Source of the DNA: JAVBMV01 sp031552145
Lineage (GTDB): Bacteria > Myxococcota > Myxococcia > Myxococcales > UBA5297
Assembly: GCA_031552145.1 (NCBI GenBank)
Contig: JAVBMV010000011.1
Coordinates: 1-64,000 of the forward strand
Reading direction: 5' to 3'
Length of the DNA stretch: 64,000 nt
Below are positions 46,524 to 55,740 of this stretch, piece by piece (position 1 is the first letter of the stretch; each line of letters begins with the position of its first letter). The notes under the pieces are model-generated. The model worked only from the letters and a program-made list of their open reading frames with translations, did not search any database and was not told where the DNA came from. The position numbers and the translations under genes were made by a program.

Positions 46524-48938
46524 TCAACCCTTCAACGCGATGAGCGTCGTCCCCTCGCCGCCGCTCTCCTCGGGCGCGGCGCGGACGGCGCCGACGTAGG
46601 GCGAGCGCTGCGCCCACTCCCGGATCGTGGCGCGCAGCGCGCCCGTGCCCAGGCCGTGTTGGATGAGCGCCGTCGCACAACCCTCGGAGTAGCAACGATC
46701 GAGGAAGGTCTCGGCGGCCTTCATCGCCTCCTCGGCGCGCATCCCGCGCACATCGAGTCGCTGCACGCTGCCCTCCAGCGCCCCTCCGCGCGCTTGCTCC
46801 GCGCGCAATAGCCGCTGGCGTTTGCGCTCCTCGGGAGGCGCGGCGAGCCCACCCGTGGGCCGCGGCGTGCCCTTCAAGGGCGTCAGCTCCGAGAGCTTAC
46901 GCCTCAGCTTCATCGCGCCCGCCATCACCACCGCCTCGTCCCCCTCGAGTTCCAGAAGAGTGGCGTCGCCTAGCCCCGCCAGGCGGACGCGCATGCCCTT
47001 CTTGAAGGGCGTCCCCTCGGGGGCGCGCTCGGCGCCAGCGGTCGCCTCGGTCTGCTGTTTCGCGAGGCGCCGCTGCTCCTCTTCTCTCACTTTGGCGAGC
47101 CGCTCCTGCGCCTCGACCGCGGCGCGCGCGCTGGGGCGCGCCTGCAGCTCGGCGAGCAGCTTCGCCACCTCGCGCCGCTGCGCCTCGATCTCTTCGAGCA
47201 GCTCGGCGCGCGCCTCCGCCTCGATGGCGCGCTCGCGCTCGCGCACCGCCGCGCGCGCGCTTTCGAGCTCGGCGGCTCGCCGCTCGGTCTCGGCCTTGGC
47301 GCGGCGCGCCTCCTCCTGCGCCAGCTCCGTTTCCCTGCGCTGCTCCTCCAGCTTCGCGAGGGCGCGCCCGAGCGGCCCGGTGCGCACGTCGAGGAGCTGT
47401 TGCGCGCGGTCGCAGAGCGCGGGTGGCAGCCCCATGCGGCGCGCGACCTCGATGGCCGACGAGCTGCCCGCCATGCCGAGCTGCAGCTTGTAGGTGGGCG
47501 CCATGCGGACAGGATCGAAGCCGACGCGCGCGTTGACGTAGTGAGCGTCGGTGAGCGCGATGGCCTTCAGCTCCTCCAGGTGGGTCGTCACCAGGCTGCG
47601 CGCCCCGGCCGCTGTGTAGCTCTCCAGGACGGCCAACGCGATGGCGGCGCCCTCGCGCGGATCGGTGTCGGCGGCGATCTCGTCGACGAGGATGAGCGCG
47701 CCCGGCCCCGCCGAGAGGCCGATCTCCTTGAGCGACTTGAGGTGGGCGCTGAAGGTGGAGAGATCCTTGGACATGTCCTGGTCATCGCCGATGGCCGTCT
47801 CGAGCGAGTCGAAGAGCGGGAGGGTGGAGCCCTCGGCGCAGGGTACGGGCAGGCCGCTCCTGAGCATCAGCGCGCAGAGCCCCACCCCCGTGAGCGAGAC
47901 GGTCTTGCCGCCAGCGTTGGGGCCGGAGATGACGAGCACCGCCTCCCCTTCGGCCAGCCCGGTATCGTTGGGCACCACGCTCTTGCCCTGGAGCGAGAGG
48001 ATGGGGTGGCGCATGGCGATCAGCCTGAAGGGGGCGCCCGCCTCCACCACCCTTGGGGCAGTACAGTCGAGCTCGAGGCCGAGGCGCGCCGCCGCTTCGG
48101 TGGCATCGAGCAGCGCGGCCGCTTCGAGCGACTCCCGGATGAGCGGCTCCTCTCGCCCGAGCGCGCCGGAGAGCTCGCCCAGGATCCGCCGCTCTTCTTC
48201 GAGCACCAACGATTGCGCGATGGCCAGCTCATTGCCCATGCCGACCAAGACCTGCGGCTCGATGAAGAGCGTCTGTCCGCTCTGTGAGGCGTTGTGTACG
48301 ATGCCGGGTACCTGCGAGCGCGCGCTGGCGAGCACCGGCAGCACATAGCGATCGTTGCGGAGCGTGAAGTAGTGCTCTTGGAGCAGCGGCGTGAAGTTTT
48401 CGTCGCGCAGCAGCGCTTCGACTTTGTTCTTGAGCGAACGGTGGAGGCCGCGCAGCCGGTCGCGGAGCGAGCCGAGCTCGGGGCTGGCATGATCGGCCAG
48501 CTGCCCCGAGGCGTCGAAGGCGCGCTCGAGGCGCGAGGCGAGGCGCCCTACTTCGGCGATGCGCTGCGCGACGTTCCAGGCGCGCGGGAGCGCACGCTGC
48601 CGCTCCTCGACGAAGTCGCGCACCTGCAAGAGCGCGTGGAGCACCGCCGCGGCGCCGAGCAGCTCGGGCGGCTCGAGCACGCCCCCCTTCGCGGCGCGCT
48701 CCAGGGGGCCGCTCAGATCGCGCACCCCCCAAGAGGGGAGCCCCACACCCTGCTCCGAGGCGAGCGCTGCCAGCTCACCCACCTTGGCCAGCTCCTCTTC
48801 GATGGCGGCGCGCTCGGTGAGGAAGGGACGCCGCTCGGCCAACCCGCGCCCCAGGTCGGTCTTCGCCCGCGCGGCGAGCGCCGAGAGGATGGCTGGCCAC
48901 TGAAGATTCGTGAGGGTCTTGGCGCTGATGTTCTTCAT
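46524..48938 (-). CDS. mutS2: Endonuclease MutS2
   Basis: MutS2 acts on recombination intermediates or collided ribosomes. Walker A is ISGPNAGGKTVSLTGVGL, Walker B is LILVDEIAADTDPREG, followed by a long coiled coil (EEARRAKAETERRAAELESA) and the C-terminal Smr nuclease domain (LDVRGMRAEEAMKAAETFLD with ALIQHGLGTGALR). Length is 804 residues from ATG 48938, where AGGA lies four bases upstream. The frame extends further back to 49031 without support. Its stop is nine bases from that of prfB, so the two transcripts converge closely. Confidence 0.95.
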   Translation of the reverse strand: MKNISAKTLTNLQWPAILSALAARAKTDLGRGLAERRPFLTERAAIEEELAKVGELAALASEQGVGLPSWGVRDLSGPLERAAKGGVLEPPELLGAAAVLHALLQVRDFVEERQRALPRAWNVAQRIAEVGRLASRLERAFDASGQLADHASPELGSLRDRLRGLHRSLKNKVEALLRDENFTPLLQEHYFTLRNDRYVLPVLASARSQVPGIVHNASQSGQTLFIEPQVLVGMGNELAIAQSLVLEEERRILGELSGALGREEPLIRESLEAAALLDATEAAARLGLELDCTAPRVVEAGAPFRLIAMRHPILSLQGKSVVPNDTGLAEGEAVLVISGPNAGGKTVSLTGVGLCALMLRSGLPVPCAEGSTLPLFDSLETAIGDDQDMSKDLSTFSAHLKSLKEIGLSAGPGALILVDEIAADTDPREGAAIALAVLESYTAAGARSLVTTHLEELKAIALTDAHYVNARVGFDPVRMAPTYKLQLGMAGSSSAIEVARRMGLPPALCDRAQQLLDVRTGPLGRALAKLEEQRRETELAQEEARRAKAETERRAAELESARAAVRERERAIEAEARAELLEEIEAQRREVAKLLAELQARPSARAAVEAQERLAKVREEEQRRLAKQQTEATAGAERAPEGTPFKKGMRVRLAGLGDATLLELEGDEAVVMAGAMKLRRKLSELTPLKGTPRPTGGLAAPPEERKRQRLLRAEQARGGALEGSVQRLDVRGMRAEEAMKAAETFLDRCYSEGCATALIQHGLGTGALRATIREWAQRSPYVGAVRAAPEESGGEGTTLIALKG

Positions 48939-49020
48939 CGTTCCTCTCGAGAGAAGGCACTGGATGCGCGAGATGGATAACACCGCCCTTCCGGAGAGGT
49001 CCACCTCCGCTTGTGCCTGG

Positions 49021-49061
49021 CGAGATCGCACACCATCTCTTCGCAGCCTGGTGTGATCTCG
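49021..49061 (+). promoter_or_regulatory. Inverted repeat upstream of the TonB-dependent receptor gene
   Basis: CGAGATCGCACACCA (49021-49035) and TGGTGTGATCTCG (49049-49061) are complementary apart from a two-base bulge, with a 13-base loop. The receptor's ribosome site (GAGGGGAG) begins three bases later. It may be an operator for a dimeric repressor or an mRNA hairpin. Confidence 0.6.
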
Positions 49062-49072
49062 GCGAGGGGAGA

Positions 49073-51610
49073 ATGGCTCTGCGGTCTTATGGAGGGCGGC
49101 ACGGTGCGCTCGCCGCCGCCATTCTGCTGCCGCTCTCCCTCACCTCGCCTTGCTTGGCCCATGCAGCCTCCGGCGGGCTCTTCATCGTCGCCAGTCAAGA
49201 GAGGGCGCTGGTGGCGCCGCCCAGGCTCCTCGCCGACGTGCCGGCTCTCTTTCCACAGGAGCTTCGGGATGGAGTGACCGCTGGCCTGGTGCGGCTCGAG
49301 CTGACGCTCGACAGCGCCGGAGAGGTGCGGATGGCGCAAGTTGTCTCGCACGCCCATCCGCTCTTCGAGCGCGCCGCGCTCGATGCCGCGATGGCGCTGC
49401 GCTTCGCTCCGGCGCTGGCCGCGGGTACGCCCGTCGCCTCGCAGGTCGCCTACAGCTACCGCTTCGAGGCGAGCGCTCCTCCCGAACCTGTGACGGCCCC
49501 CATGGCGGTACCCCCGGCGGCGCCCGAGCCCCCAGGAAAACGGGACGACATCGAGGGCAGGGAAGGCGGCGCCTACGAGACGCGCGTGGTCGCGGCGAAG
49601 GAGCAGCAAGAGGCGGTGCGCGTCTCGCTCGAGGGGGGGGAAGTGCGAGAGGTCCCCGGGACGATGGGCGACCCCTTTCGAGTGGTCATGCTCATGCCGG
49701 GAGTGGGCAGCGTCGCCTCGGGCCTCGGCTATCCCGTCGTGCGCGGCGCCTCGCCCGCCTCCACCGCCTATCTGCTCGACGGCGTTCGGGTTCCAATCCT
49801 CTACCATCTCTTTTTAGGACCAGCGGTGATCCATCCCGACTTCATCGATGGACTCGAGTTCTATCCGGGAGCGCCTCCCACCCGCTTCGGGAGAATGCTC
49901 GGGAGCGTGGTGGAGGGGAGGGTGCGCGGGCCGCAGGGCGAGGCGGCGCGGCTGAGCCTCTATGCCGATCTGCTCAACGCGGGCGCCTTCGTCGAACTTC
50001 CGCTCGAGTCGCTGGGCGCGGAGCTCTCCACGGCGGGGCGCTTCAGCTACTCGCCCTGGCTCCTCTCGATGGCGGCAAAGAGCGACTCCCCGGGGAGCGC
50101 CGACTTCGTCCTCGACTTCTGGGACTACCAGGTTCGGCTCCAAAAGAGCCTCGCGGGCGGAGCGCTGCGCCTGCTCGGCTTCGGCAGCAGTGACCGGATG
50201 GGGACGCAATCGGACAATCCAGCGCTCTTCACCTCCATGCAGGGGGTGCTCTTCCACCGGCTCGATCTGCGCTATCGCCACCCCCTGGCGGAAGGGGAGT
50301 TGGAGGTGGGCGGCACCCTGGGGCTCGATCGCGTCTCGATGGAGTCGAACGCGCCGCAAGAGGGCCCCGCGCGCTTCGCCATGGAGGAGCTGAGCGGCCG
50401 CGCGCGCCTTCTCTGGAATGGCCCGATCGCGCCCGCGCTCTCGTTGAGCGCCGGAGGCGACATGGAGCTCAGGCGCGCCACCGCCGAACTCCAGGGGATA
50501 ACGGGTGGCATCGCCGACTCGCCGCTCCTCGCCCAAGGGCCTCGCTCCGACGCGATCCTCTCCGGCGGCTTCACGGAGTTGGAGTGGGCGCCCGATGGCA
50601 AGCGCTGGCGAATCTCACCGGGGCTGCGCCTCGACGACTACTATCTCGCCCCCGCGACCCACCGCGCGGCGCTGGAGCCGCGCCTCGCCGTGCGCCGCTC
50701 TCTCGGGAGCGAAGTGACGCTCAAGGGGGGCGCGGGGCTCTACCACCAGGCACCCACCACCCTCATCTCGCTGCCCGTGGTGGACGTGGCGAGTCTCCAG
50801 TATGGCCTGCAGGAGGCGTGGCAGTTCGACATCGGCGCCGAGTATACGCCGCTGCGCTGGCTGGAGTTGCGGCTCGATCTCTACTACAACCCGATGATCA
50901 GGACGTTGGAGCTCAATCCGTTTGCGCCCAAAGTGAACGGCGACACGAATGGCACCTCCGGAAACACCGGCGGCGACGGACTGCCGCGGGTGGGGGATCT
51001 CTTCGATGGCGAGCGCTTCCGCTCGAGCGGAAGCGCCTATGGCCTCGAGCTGATGCTCAGGAAGCGGCTCGGCGGGGCCTGGTTCGGCTGGATTAGCTAC
51101 TCCCTTCAGCGCAGCACGCGCCTCACCACCTATACCCGGCGCGGCCCGGAGGGCGAACCGCTCGGGAGCGCCGTGGCCTACCTGCCCTATGTCTTCGATC
51201 AGACCCATCTCTTCAACGCGGTGCTCAGCCTCAAGCTCGGCGCCTGGACCTTGGGTGGAGTGCTGCACTTCAACACGGGGCGGCCCGAGAGCGGCGTCAT
51301 GACCTCGACCACCATGCGGCCAGGGAGCGATGCGGGTGGACGGCCTGTCTGGATCAAGAGCGACCCGTCGGGCGTCGGTCGCCTCCCATCCTTTCTGCGT
51401 TTCGACCTGAGAATAGCGCGCGCCTTCACCTTCGACGCGATGCAGCTCGAGGCCTACCTCGACTTGATGAACGCCACCTTCTCGAGCGAGGTGCTGGCTA
51501 TCGACTATGAGGGAGGCACGCTCCACGGAGGGGGAGCGCTCCGGGCCATTCCGCAAGGTTTTCCCGTCGTGCTCCCCATCCTGGGCGTCAAAGCGACCTG
51601 GCTGCCCTAA
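49073..51610 (+). CDS. TonB-dependent receptor with N-terminal TonB_C-like domain
   Basis: The 845-residue product has a signal peptide (HGALAAAILLPLSLTSPCLAHA). Residues ~30-130 resemble the TonB C-terminal domain (GLVRLELTLDSAGEVRMAQV, then FERAALDAAMALRFAPA). A Pro-rich linker leads to the plug domain (DPFRVVMLMPGVG, GYPVVRGASPASTAYLLDGV) and a 22-strand-type beta-barrel rich in aromatic beta-strands to the end (VLPILGVKATWLP). Fusion of a TonB_C domain to a receptor is known in this phylum but its use is unclear. The substrate is not predictable; no siderophore or vitamin genes are nearby. The start is set by GAGGGGAGA. Confidence 0.88.
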   Translation: MALRSYGGRHGALAAAILLPLSLTSPCLAHAASGGLFIVASQERALVAPPRLLADVPALFPQELRDGVTAGLVRLELTLDSAGEVRMAQVVSHAHPLFERAALDAAMALRFAPALAAGTPVASQVAYSYRFEASAPPEPVTAPMAVPPAAPEPPGKRDDIEGREGGAYETRVVAAKEQQEAVRVSLEGGEVREVPGTMGDPFRVVMLMPGVGSVASGLGYPVVRGASPASTAYLLDGVRVPILYHLFLGPAVIHPDFIDGLEFYPGAPPTRFGRMLGSVVEGRVRGPQGEAARLSLYADLLNAGAFVELPLESLGAELSTAGRFSYSPWLLSMAAKSDSPGSADFVLDFWDYQVRLQKSLAGGALRLLGFGSSDRMGTQSDNPALFTSMQGVLFHRLDLRYRHPLAEGELEVGGTLGLDRVSMESNAPQEGPARFAMEELSGRARLLWNGPIAPALSLSAGGDMELRRATAELQGITGGIADSPLLAQGPRSDAILSGGFTELEWAPDGKRWRISPGLRLDDYYLAPATHRAALEPRLAVRRSLGSEVTLKGGAGLYHQAPTTLISLPVVDVASLQYGLQEAWQFDIGAEYTPLRWLELRLDLYYNPMIRTLELNPFAPKVNGDTNGTSGNTGGDGLPRVGDLFDGERFRSSGSAYGLELMLRKRLGGAWFGWISYSLQRSTRLTTYTRRGPEGEPLGSAVAYLPYVFDQTHLFNAVLSLKLGAWTLGGVLHFNTGRPESGVMTSTTMRPGSDAGGRPVWIKSDPSGVGRLPSFLRFDLRIARAFTFDAMQLEAYLDLMNATFSSEVLAIDYEGGTLHGGGALRAIPQGFPVVLPILGVKATWLP

Positions 51611-51703
51611 TCGGCGAAGCGCCGCGCGAAAGCGCGCTGGGGAGATGCGGCGCGACCTGCGCTTGTGGTAAGGGAGCGCCGCTCTCCACCACCGGAGGAA
51701 AAA

Positions 51704-53002
51704 ATGTCCGAGACACTGCTTATCAATGGGCGGGTGATCGATCCCGCCTCGAAGACCGATGGCGTGCGGCACATCGCCATCAAGGATGGACGGATCACCG
51801 AGCTCTCGCAGAGCCCCTTCGACGCGAAGCGCCTCTCGCAGGCGACCGTCATCGACGCCGCGGGAAAGCTGGTGCTGCCCGGCCTCGTCGACCTACATGT
51901 CCATCTGCGCGAGCCCGGCGAGGAGTACAAGGAGACGATCGTCTCTGGCACGGGCGCCGCGCTGGCGGGTGGCTTCACCGCCGTCGTCTCGATGCCCAAC
52001 ACCAAGCCGGTGAATGACTGCGCCTCGATCACCGAGTACATCCTCAAGCGTGCGGGGGAGGCGGGCAAGGCGCGCGTCCATCCTGCGGGCGCCATCAGCA
52101 AGGGGCAGAAGGGCGAGGAGCTGGCCGAGATTGGCGAAATGGTGAGCGCGGGCTGCAAGGTCTTCACCGATGACGGCAAGCCCGTCACCAACGCCAAGCT
52201 GATGCGGCGCGTCCTCGAGTATGCGCAGGCCTTCGATGTGCCCGTGATGGTTCACGAGGAGGATCCTCAGCTCGCCGGGGGAGGCGCGATGCACGAAGGG
52301 ACCGTCTCCACCAAGCTGGGGCTGCGCGGAATTCCGGCCCTCGCCGAGACGACGATGCTGGCGCGCGACCTGGGACTCCTCGAGCTGACGCGCGGCCGTC
52401 TCCACGTGGCTCATGTCAGCTGCGCCGGCTCGGTGGAGCTGATCCGGCAGGCCAAGGCAAAGGGGCTTCGCGTCACGGCCGAGGCGACGCCCCACCACTT
52501 CACGCTCACCGATCAGCTCGTCGACGAGAGCTGCTACGACACCAACACTCGGGTCAACCCGCCGCTGCGCGCGGAGAGCGACCGCAAGGCCGTCCTCCAG
52601 GGGTTGGCCGATGGCACCCTCGACGCCATCGCGACCGATCACGCCCCTCACTCGCCCATCGAGAAGGATCTCGAGTACGATCGCGCCGCCTGCGGCCTCA
52701 TCGGCCTCGAGACGGCGCTGCCGCTGGCGCTGGCGCAGGTGCGCGCCGGTGCTTTCGACCTGATGCGCATGGTGGAGCTCTTCACCACCGGCCCCTGCCG
52801 TGCGCTGAGCCTCCCGGGCGGCGCGCTCGCCGTGGGCGCGGAGGCGGATATCGCCATCGTCGCTCAGGACGAAGAATGGGTGGTCGACGTCGCGAAGTTG
52901 CGTTCAAAGAGCAGGAACACCCCCTTCGCCGGCCGAAAGATGCAGGGGCGCGTCAAGAAGACGCTGGTCGGCGGCAAGGTCCTCTTCAGCGACGAGGGCT
53001 AG
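51704..53002 (+). CDS. pyrC: Dihydroorotase (class I, multifunctional-complex type)
   Basis: It cyclises N-carbamoyl aspartate to dihydroorotate in pyrimidine synthesis. The metal-binding motif is DLHVHLREPG, followed by FTAVVSMPNTKPV, a TDDGKPV loop and ATDHAPHS with the catalytic Asp. Length is 432 residues, the size of the class I (PyrC/PyrX-like) enzymes. GGAGG lies five bases upstream of ATG 51704. A 5-bp GC hairpin with a GAAA loop (51622-51635) separates it from the receptor gene. Confidence 0.95.
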   Translation: MSETLLINGRVIDPASKTDGVRHIAIKDGRITELSQSPFDAKRLSQATVIDAAGKLVLPGLVDLHVHLREPGEEYKETIVSGTGAALAGGFTAVVSMPNTKPVNDCASITEYILKRAGEAGKARVHPAGAISKGQKGEELAEIGEMVSAGCKVFTDDGKPVTNAKLMRRVLEYAQAFDVPVMVHEEDPQLAGGGAMHEGTVSTKLGLRGIPALAETTMLARDLGLLELTRGRLHVAHVSCAGSVELIRQAKAKGLRVTAEATPHHFTLTDQLVDESCYDTNTRVNPPLRAESDRKAVLQGLADGTLDAIATDHAPHSPIEKDLEYDRAACGLIGLETALPLALAQVRAGAFDLMRMVELFTTGPCRALSLPGGALAVGAEADIAIVAQDEEWVVDVAKLRSKSRNTPFAGRKMQGRVKKTLVGGKVLFSDEG

Positions 53003-53012
53003 GTTCAAGGAC

Positions 53013-53765
53013 ATGGAGCGGCCCGAAGGCGCCGAGTGCGGTGAGGTACCTGGCGTGAGCGGCGAGCAGCGCGTCGGCGACGTGCTGCTCGCGATCCTGG
53101 ACGAGGCCGTGCAGTTCGCCGCGGCTCACGAGCTGCTCTCTGCCCGCCTGCTCACCGCCAAGAGAGCCTATATCGAGGCGACGGGAGAGGTCTTCGAGGA
53201 GGAGGCGCTCTTCGAGCCACGGCTGATCGCCTTTCTCGAGCAGTTCCTCTTCGAGGAGCGGCTCGACGAAGGGGTGGCGCCCGGGCTCGAGGTGGGCGCA
53301 ACTCCGATGGCGTTCTATCTCTCGACCCGGCCGGCGCTCGCTCGTGAGAACCCCGCGCTGGCCGAAGGGCTGCTGCGCTCGCGCCACACGCTCTGGGAGG
53401 TGAAGAAGCTCAAGCGCTCTATCCTGCGGCTGCGCGATCTGCTCGGCGGCGGCGATCTCGAGATCGAGGAGGGCATCCCGCTTGGCCTCGAGAAGGGGAC
53501 GCTGGTCGAGGCGCGCCTCGTCCCGACAGGCGATGATTGGCACTTCACCCGCGCGCTCGCCTTCCACCCAATGGCGGCGCGCAAGACGATCCTCGCTCGG
53601 CTCAAGCAGCTGAAGAAATCCTCGGGAGGAGTGCTCAGAGTCGATGCGCTGCTCGCGAGCTTGGCGCGCTGCAGGCTGAAGCTCGAGCGCTACCGCAAAG
53701 TGCCCCCCAAGCGGATCTACGCCGAGCTCTCAGACGCGGAGCCGGAGCACGCGGCGGCGAAGTAG
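53013..53765 (+). CDS. Conserved-looking protein of unknown function
   Basis: The 250-residue protein shows no signal peptide, membrane segment or catalytic motif. The first half is helical (VGDVLLAILDEAVQFAAAHE; FLEQFLFEERLDEGVAPGLE), followed by a basic segment (LWEVKKLKRSILRLRDLLGG), a beta-rich part (GIPLGLEKGTLVEARLVPTG) and a Lys-rich end (RKTILARLKQLKK). It begins 10 bases after pyrC and is likely cotranscribed. Its last 36 bases overlap the convergent regulator gene. I do not recognise the family. Confidence 0.75.
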   Translation: MERPEGAECGEVPGVSGEQRVGDVLLAILDEAVQFAAAHELLSARLLTAKRAYIEATGEVFEEEALFEPRLIAFLEQFLFEERLDEGVAPGLEVGATPMAFYLSTRPALARENPALAEGLLRSRHTLWEVKKLKRSILRLRDLLGGGDLEIEEGIPLGLEKGTLVEARLVPTGDDWHFTRALAFHPMAARKTILARLKQLKKSSGGVLRVDALLASLARCRLKLERYRKVPPKRIYAELSDAEPEHAAAK

Positions 53766-55136
53766 GTCGCGCAGCGAGCGCTCCACCTCGAGGGGGTGGT
53801 CGCTCATCTTCGCTACGACCTCGCGCGGGGTAAGCCCCTGGCGCACCAGCACGGCGATCTCCTTGCTGTTGGGTGGGCCGAGCTGTTCGTAGAGCTGGTA
53901 GAGCTTGTCGTCGATCTCGACGGCGGTAGCCTGCGCCATCAGCGTGTTGAGCGCGTCCTCCTCTGTGGCGTTCAGGGCGACGGCCGCCTCGTGCAGCAGC
54001 GCGCGTGTCTCTCCCGCCAGCTCGATGGGGCCGGGGAGCGCGTCGGGGAAATATTCGAGCTCTCCGGAGGAGAGCGCGATGAGCGGCGCCAGCGCGGCCT
54101 CGCCGGTGAGCGTGGTGGAGCCGATCGAGGCGTGCGCGCTGATGATCTGCCCCTGCTTGAGCGAGACCTTCACCGTCCAGAAGGAGTCGTGCGCTTCGAG
54201 CATTCCGTCCGAGCGTGCCAGCGCCATGCGGCGCAAGGTCCATTGGACCCCCACCTCCTCGACGCGGGCGGTGGCGTGCTCCTTGGTGATAATCGAGCCG
54301 AGGAAGGCGTCGCGCGGGGCGAGCAGCGCCCGCACGCGCGAGACGAGAAAGTCGAGCTTTCCGCCCTTGGCGATGTACTCCTGCGCGCCCGCCTTCCGCG
54401 CCTTCAACCCTTCGCTATAGTCCTCGTGGCAGGACATGAAGATGAGCGGCGTCTCCGCGATGCGATGATCGGCCCGCATCGTGCGCAGGAGCCCCCAGCC
54501 GTCGAGCTTTGGCATGTTGAGATCGGCGATGACCAAGTCGGGGAGGTAGCGATAGAGCTGCTCCAACCCCTCGACGCCGTTGCTTCCCGAGACCACGGCG
54601 AAGCCCGACTTTTGCACGATGAGCGAGAAGAGGCGCACCAGCGCGGGATCGTCGTCGACGAGCAGGATGCGGGAGCCGAGCGGCGGCAACTCCGGGATCT
54701 CCTCCCGCGGCGCTCGAGGTTCCTGTGGCACGACTGTCGGGGCCGCGGGCCTGGCCTCCGATGCGCTGCCGTTTGCGATCTCCTCCATCAGCTTGATGAG
54801 GCAAGCCGTAAACTCCGAGGAGTCCTCCTGCTCCGCCATCACGCGCGTGAAACCGGCGGGGACCGGCATCTGCAGTTTGGAGACGAGTACGACGGGCATC
54901 GAGGTGTAGCGCGGATCGGTGCGCAGGAAGGCGACCTGTCGCATCGCCTCGTGGGGCGAAGGTTCGGCGAAGATGAGGATTAGATCCGCGTTGAAGCTGC
55001 TGGCCGACTCGATCAGGCGCAGCGGTACGGTCGACGCGGCGTTGATGACACCGCCCGCCGCCTGGAAGGCGCGCGCGATGTCGACCAACTTCGCTCTGTC
55101 GCCGCCGACAGCCAATACGCGGTTTGCCTTGTTCAT
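53730..55136 (-). CDS. Dual-receiver response regulator with DUF4388-like output domain
   Basis: Residues ~1-115 form a degenerate receiver-like domain (VLAVGGDRAKLVDIARAFQA; no conserved phospho-acceptor visible). Residues ~155-275 are a normal receiver: RILLVDDDPALVRLFSLIVQ, phospho-Asp in LPDLVIADLNMPKLDGW, MSCHED and KGGK. The C-terminal ~170 residues resemble DUF4388 or PatA-type output modules (LARSDGMLEAHDSFWTVKVS; ALAPLIALSSGELEYF). Such proteins are frequent in Myxococcota and control motility or gliding-related polarity in some cases. AGGA precedes the ATG by six bases. The cognate kinase is unknown. Confidence 0.85.
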   Translation of the reverse strand: MNKANRVLAVGGDRAKLVDIARAFQAAGGVINAASTVPLRLIESASSFNADLILIFAEPSPHEAMRQVAFLRTDPRYTSMPVVLVSKLQMPVPAGFTRVMAEQEDSSEFTACLIKLMEEIANGSASEARPAAPTVVPQEPRAPREEIPELPPLGSRILLVDDDPALVRLFSLIVQKSGFAVVSGSNGVEGLEQLYRYLPDLVIADLNMPKLDGWGLLRTMRADHRIAETPLIFMSCHEDYSEGLKARKAGAQEYIAKGGKLDFLVSRVRALLAPRDAFLGSIITKEHATARVEEVGVQWTLRRMALARSDGMLEAHDSFWTVKVSLKQGQIISAHASIGSTTLTGEAALAPLIALSSGELEYFPDALPGPIELAGETRALLHEAAVALNATEEDALNTLMAQATAVEIDDKLYQLYEQLGPPNSKEIAVLVRQGLTPREVVAKMSDHPLEVERSLRDLLRRRVLRLRV

Positions 55137-55170
55137 ATCTTTTCCTGGCGGATGGGCGCGTCGGCTGCTG

Positions 55171-55629
55171 CTACGTGTAGTAGCGGTAGAGGACCTCGGC
55201 GATCATGGCCGGCTTCGACTGATTCTCGACCTCTATCGTTGCCTCGACGACGAAGGTAAAGCCATTTTCTAGCGGCTCGGCGCCTAAGACCTTGGCGCTC
55301 ATGCGCACGCGCGATGGAATGGGGACGGGGCCGGGGAAGCGTACCTTGTTGGCGCCATAGTTGATGACCAGCCTCGCGCCAGTCAGCTCGATCAGCTCCC
55401 AGAAGCAGGCGGGCACCAGCCCCAGGGTGAAGTAGCCGTGGGCGATCGTGCGGCGGAAGGGCGATTCGCGCGCGGCGCGCTCCGGATCAGTGTGGATCCA
55501 CTGTCGGTCCAGCGTGGCCTCGGCGAACTGATTCACCCGCTCTTGGGTGATCTCCTGCCACTCGGTCGTCCCCAGAGAGGTGCCAATGAGTGACGGCCCC
55601 TCCTCAACGGGCAATTTCATGATGGCCAT
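55171..55629 (-). CDS. MaoC-like (R)-specific enoyl-CoA hydratase
   Basis: The 152-residue protein has the hot-dog fold pattern of MaoC hydratases, with catalytic Asp and His in LDRQWIHTDPERA and the following IAHGYFTLGLVP. It would hydrate trans-2-enoyl-CoA to (R)-3-hydroxyacyl-CoA, or act in a related acyl-CoA step. The start could be ATG 55629 or 55620; the upstream ATG 55677 lacks support. It lies 35 bases upstream of the response regulator gene on the same strand. Confidence 0.88.
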   Translation of the reverse strand: MAIMKLPVEEGPSLIGTSLGTTEWQEITQERVNQFAEATLDRQWIHTDPERAARESPFRRTIAHGYFTLGLVPACFWELIELTGARLVINYGANKVRFPGPVPIPSRVRMSAKVLGAEPLENGFTFVVEATIEVENQSKPAMIAEVLYRYYT

Positions 55630-55740
55630 GTCGTGCTCGTCACGTGTGGGCGCCCGCTGGCGCCACCTGCTCGGCAAACCAGAGCTGTTGGTTCAGAGCC
55701 GTAAGTCTCTCCACTTTCCGCTGGACCACAAGCCAAAAAC

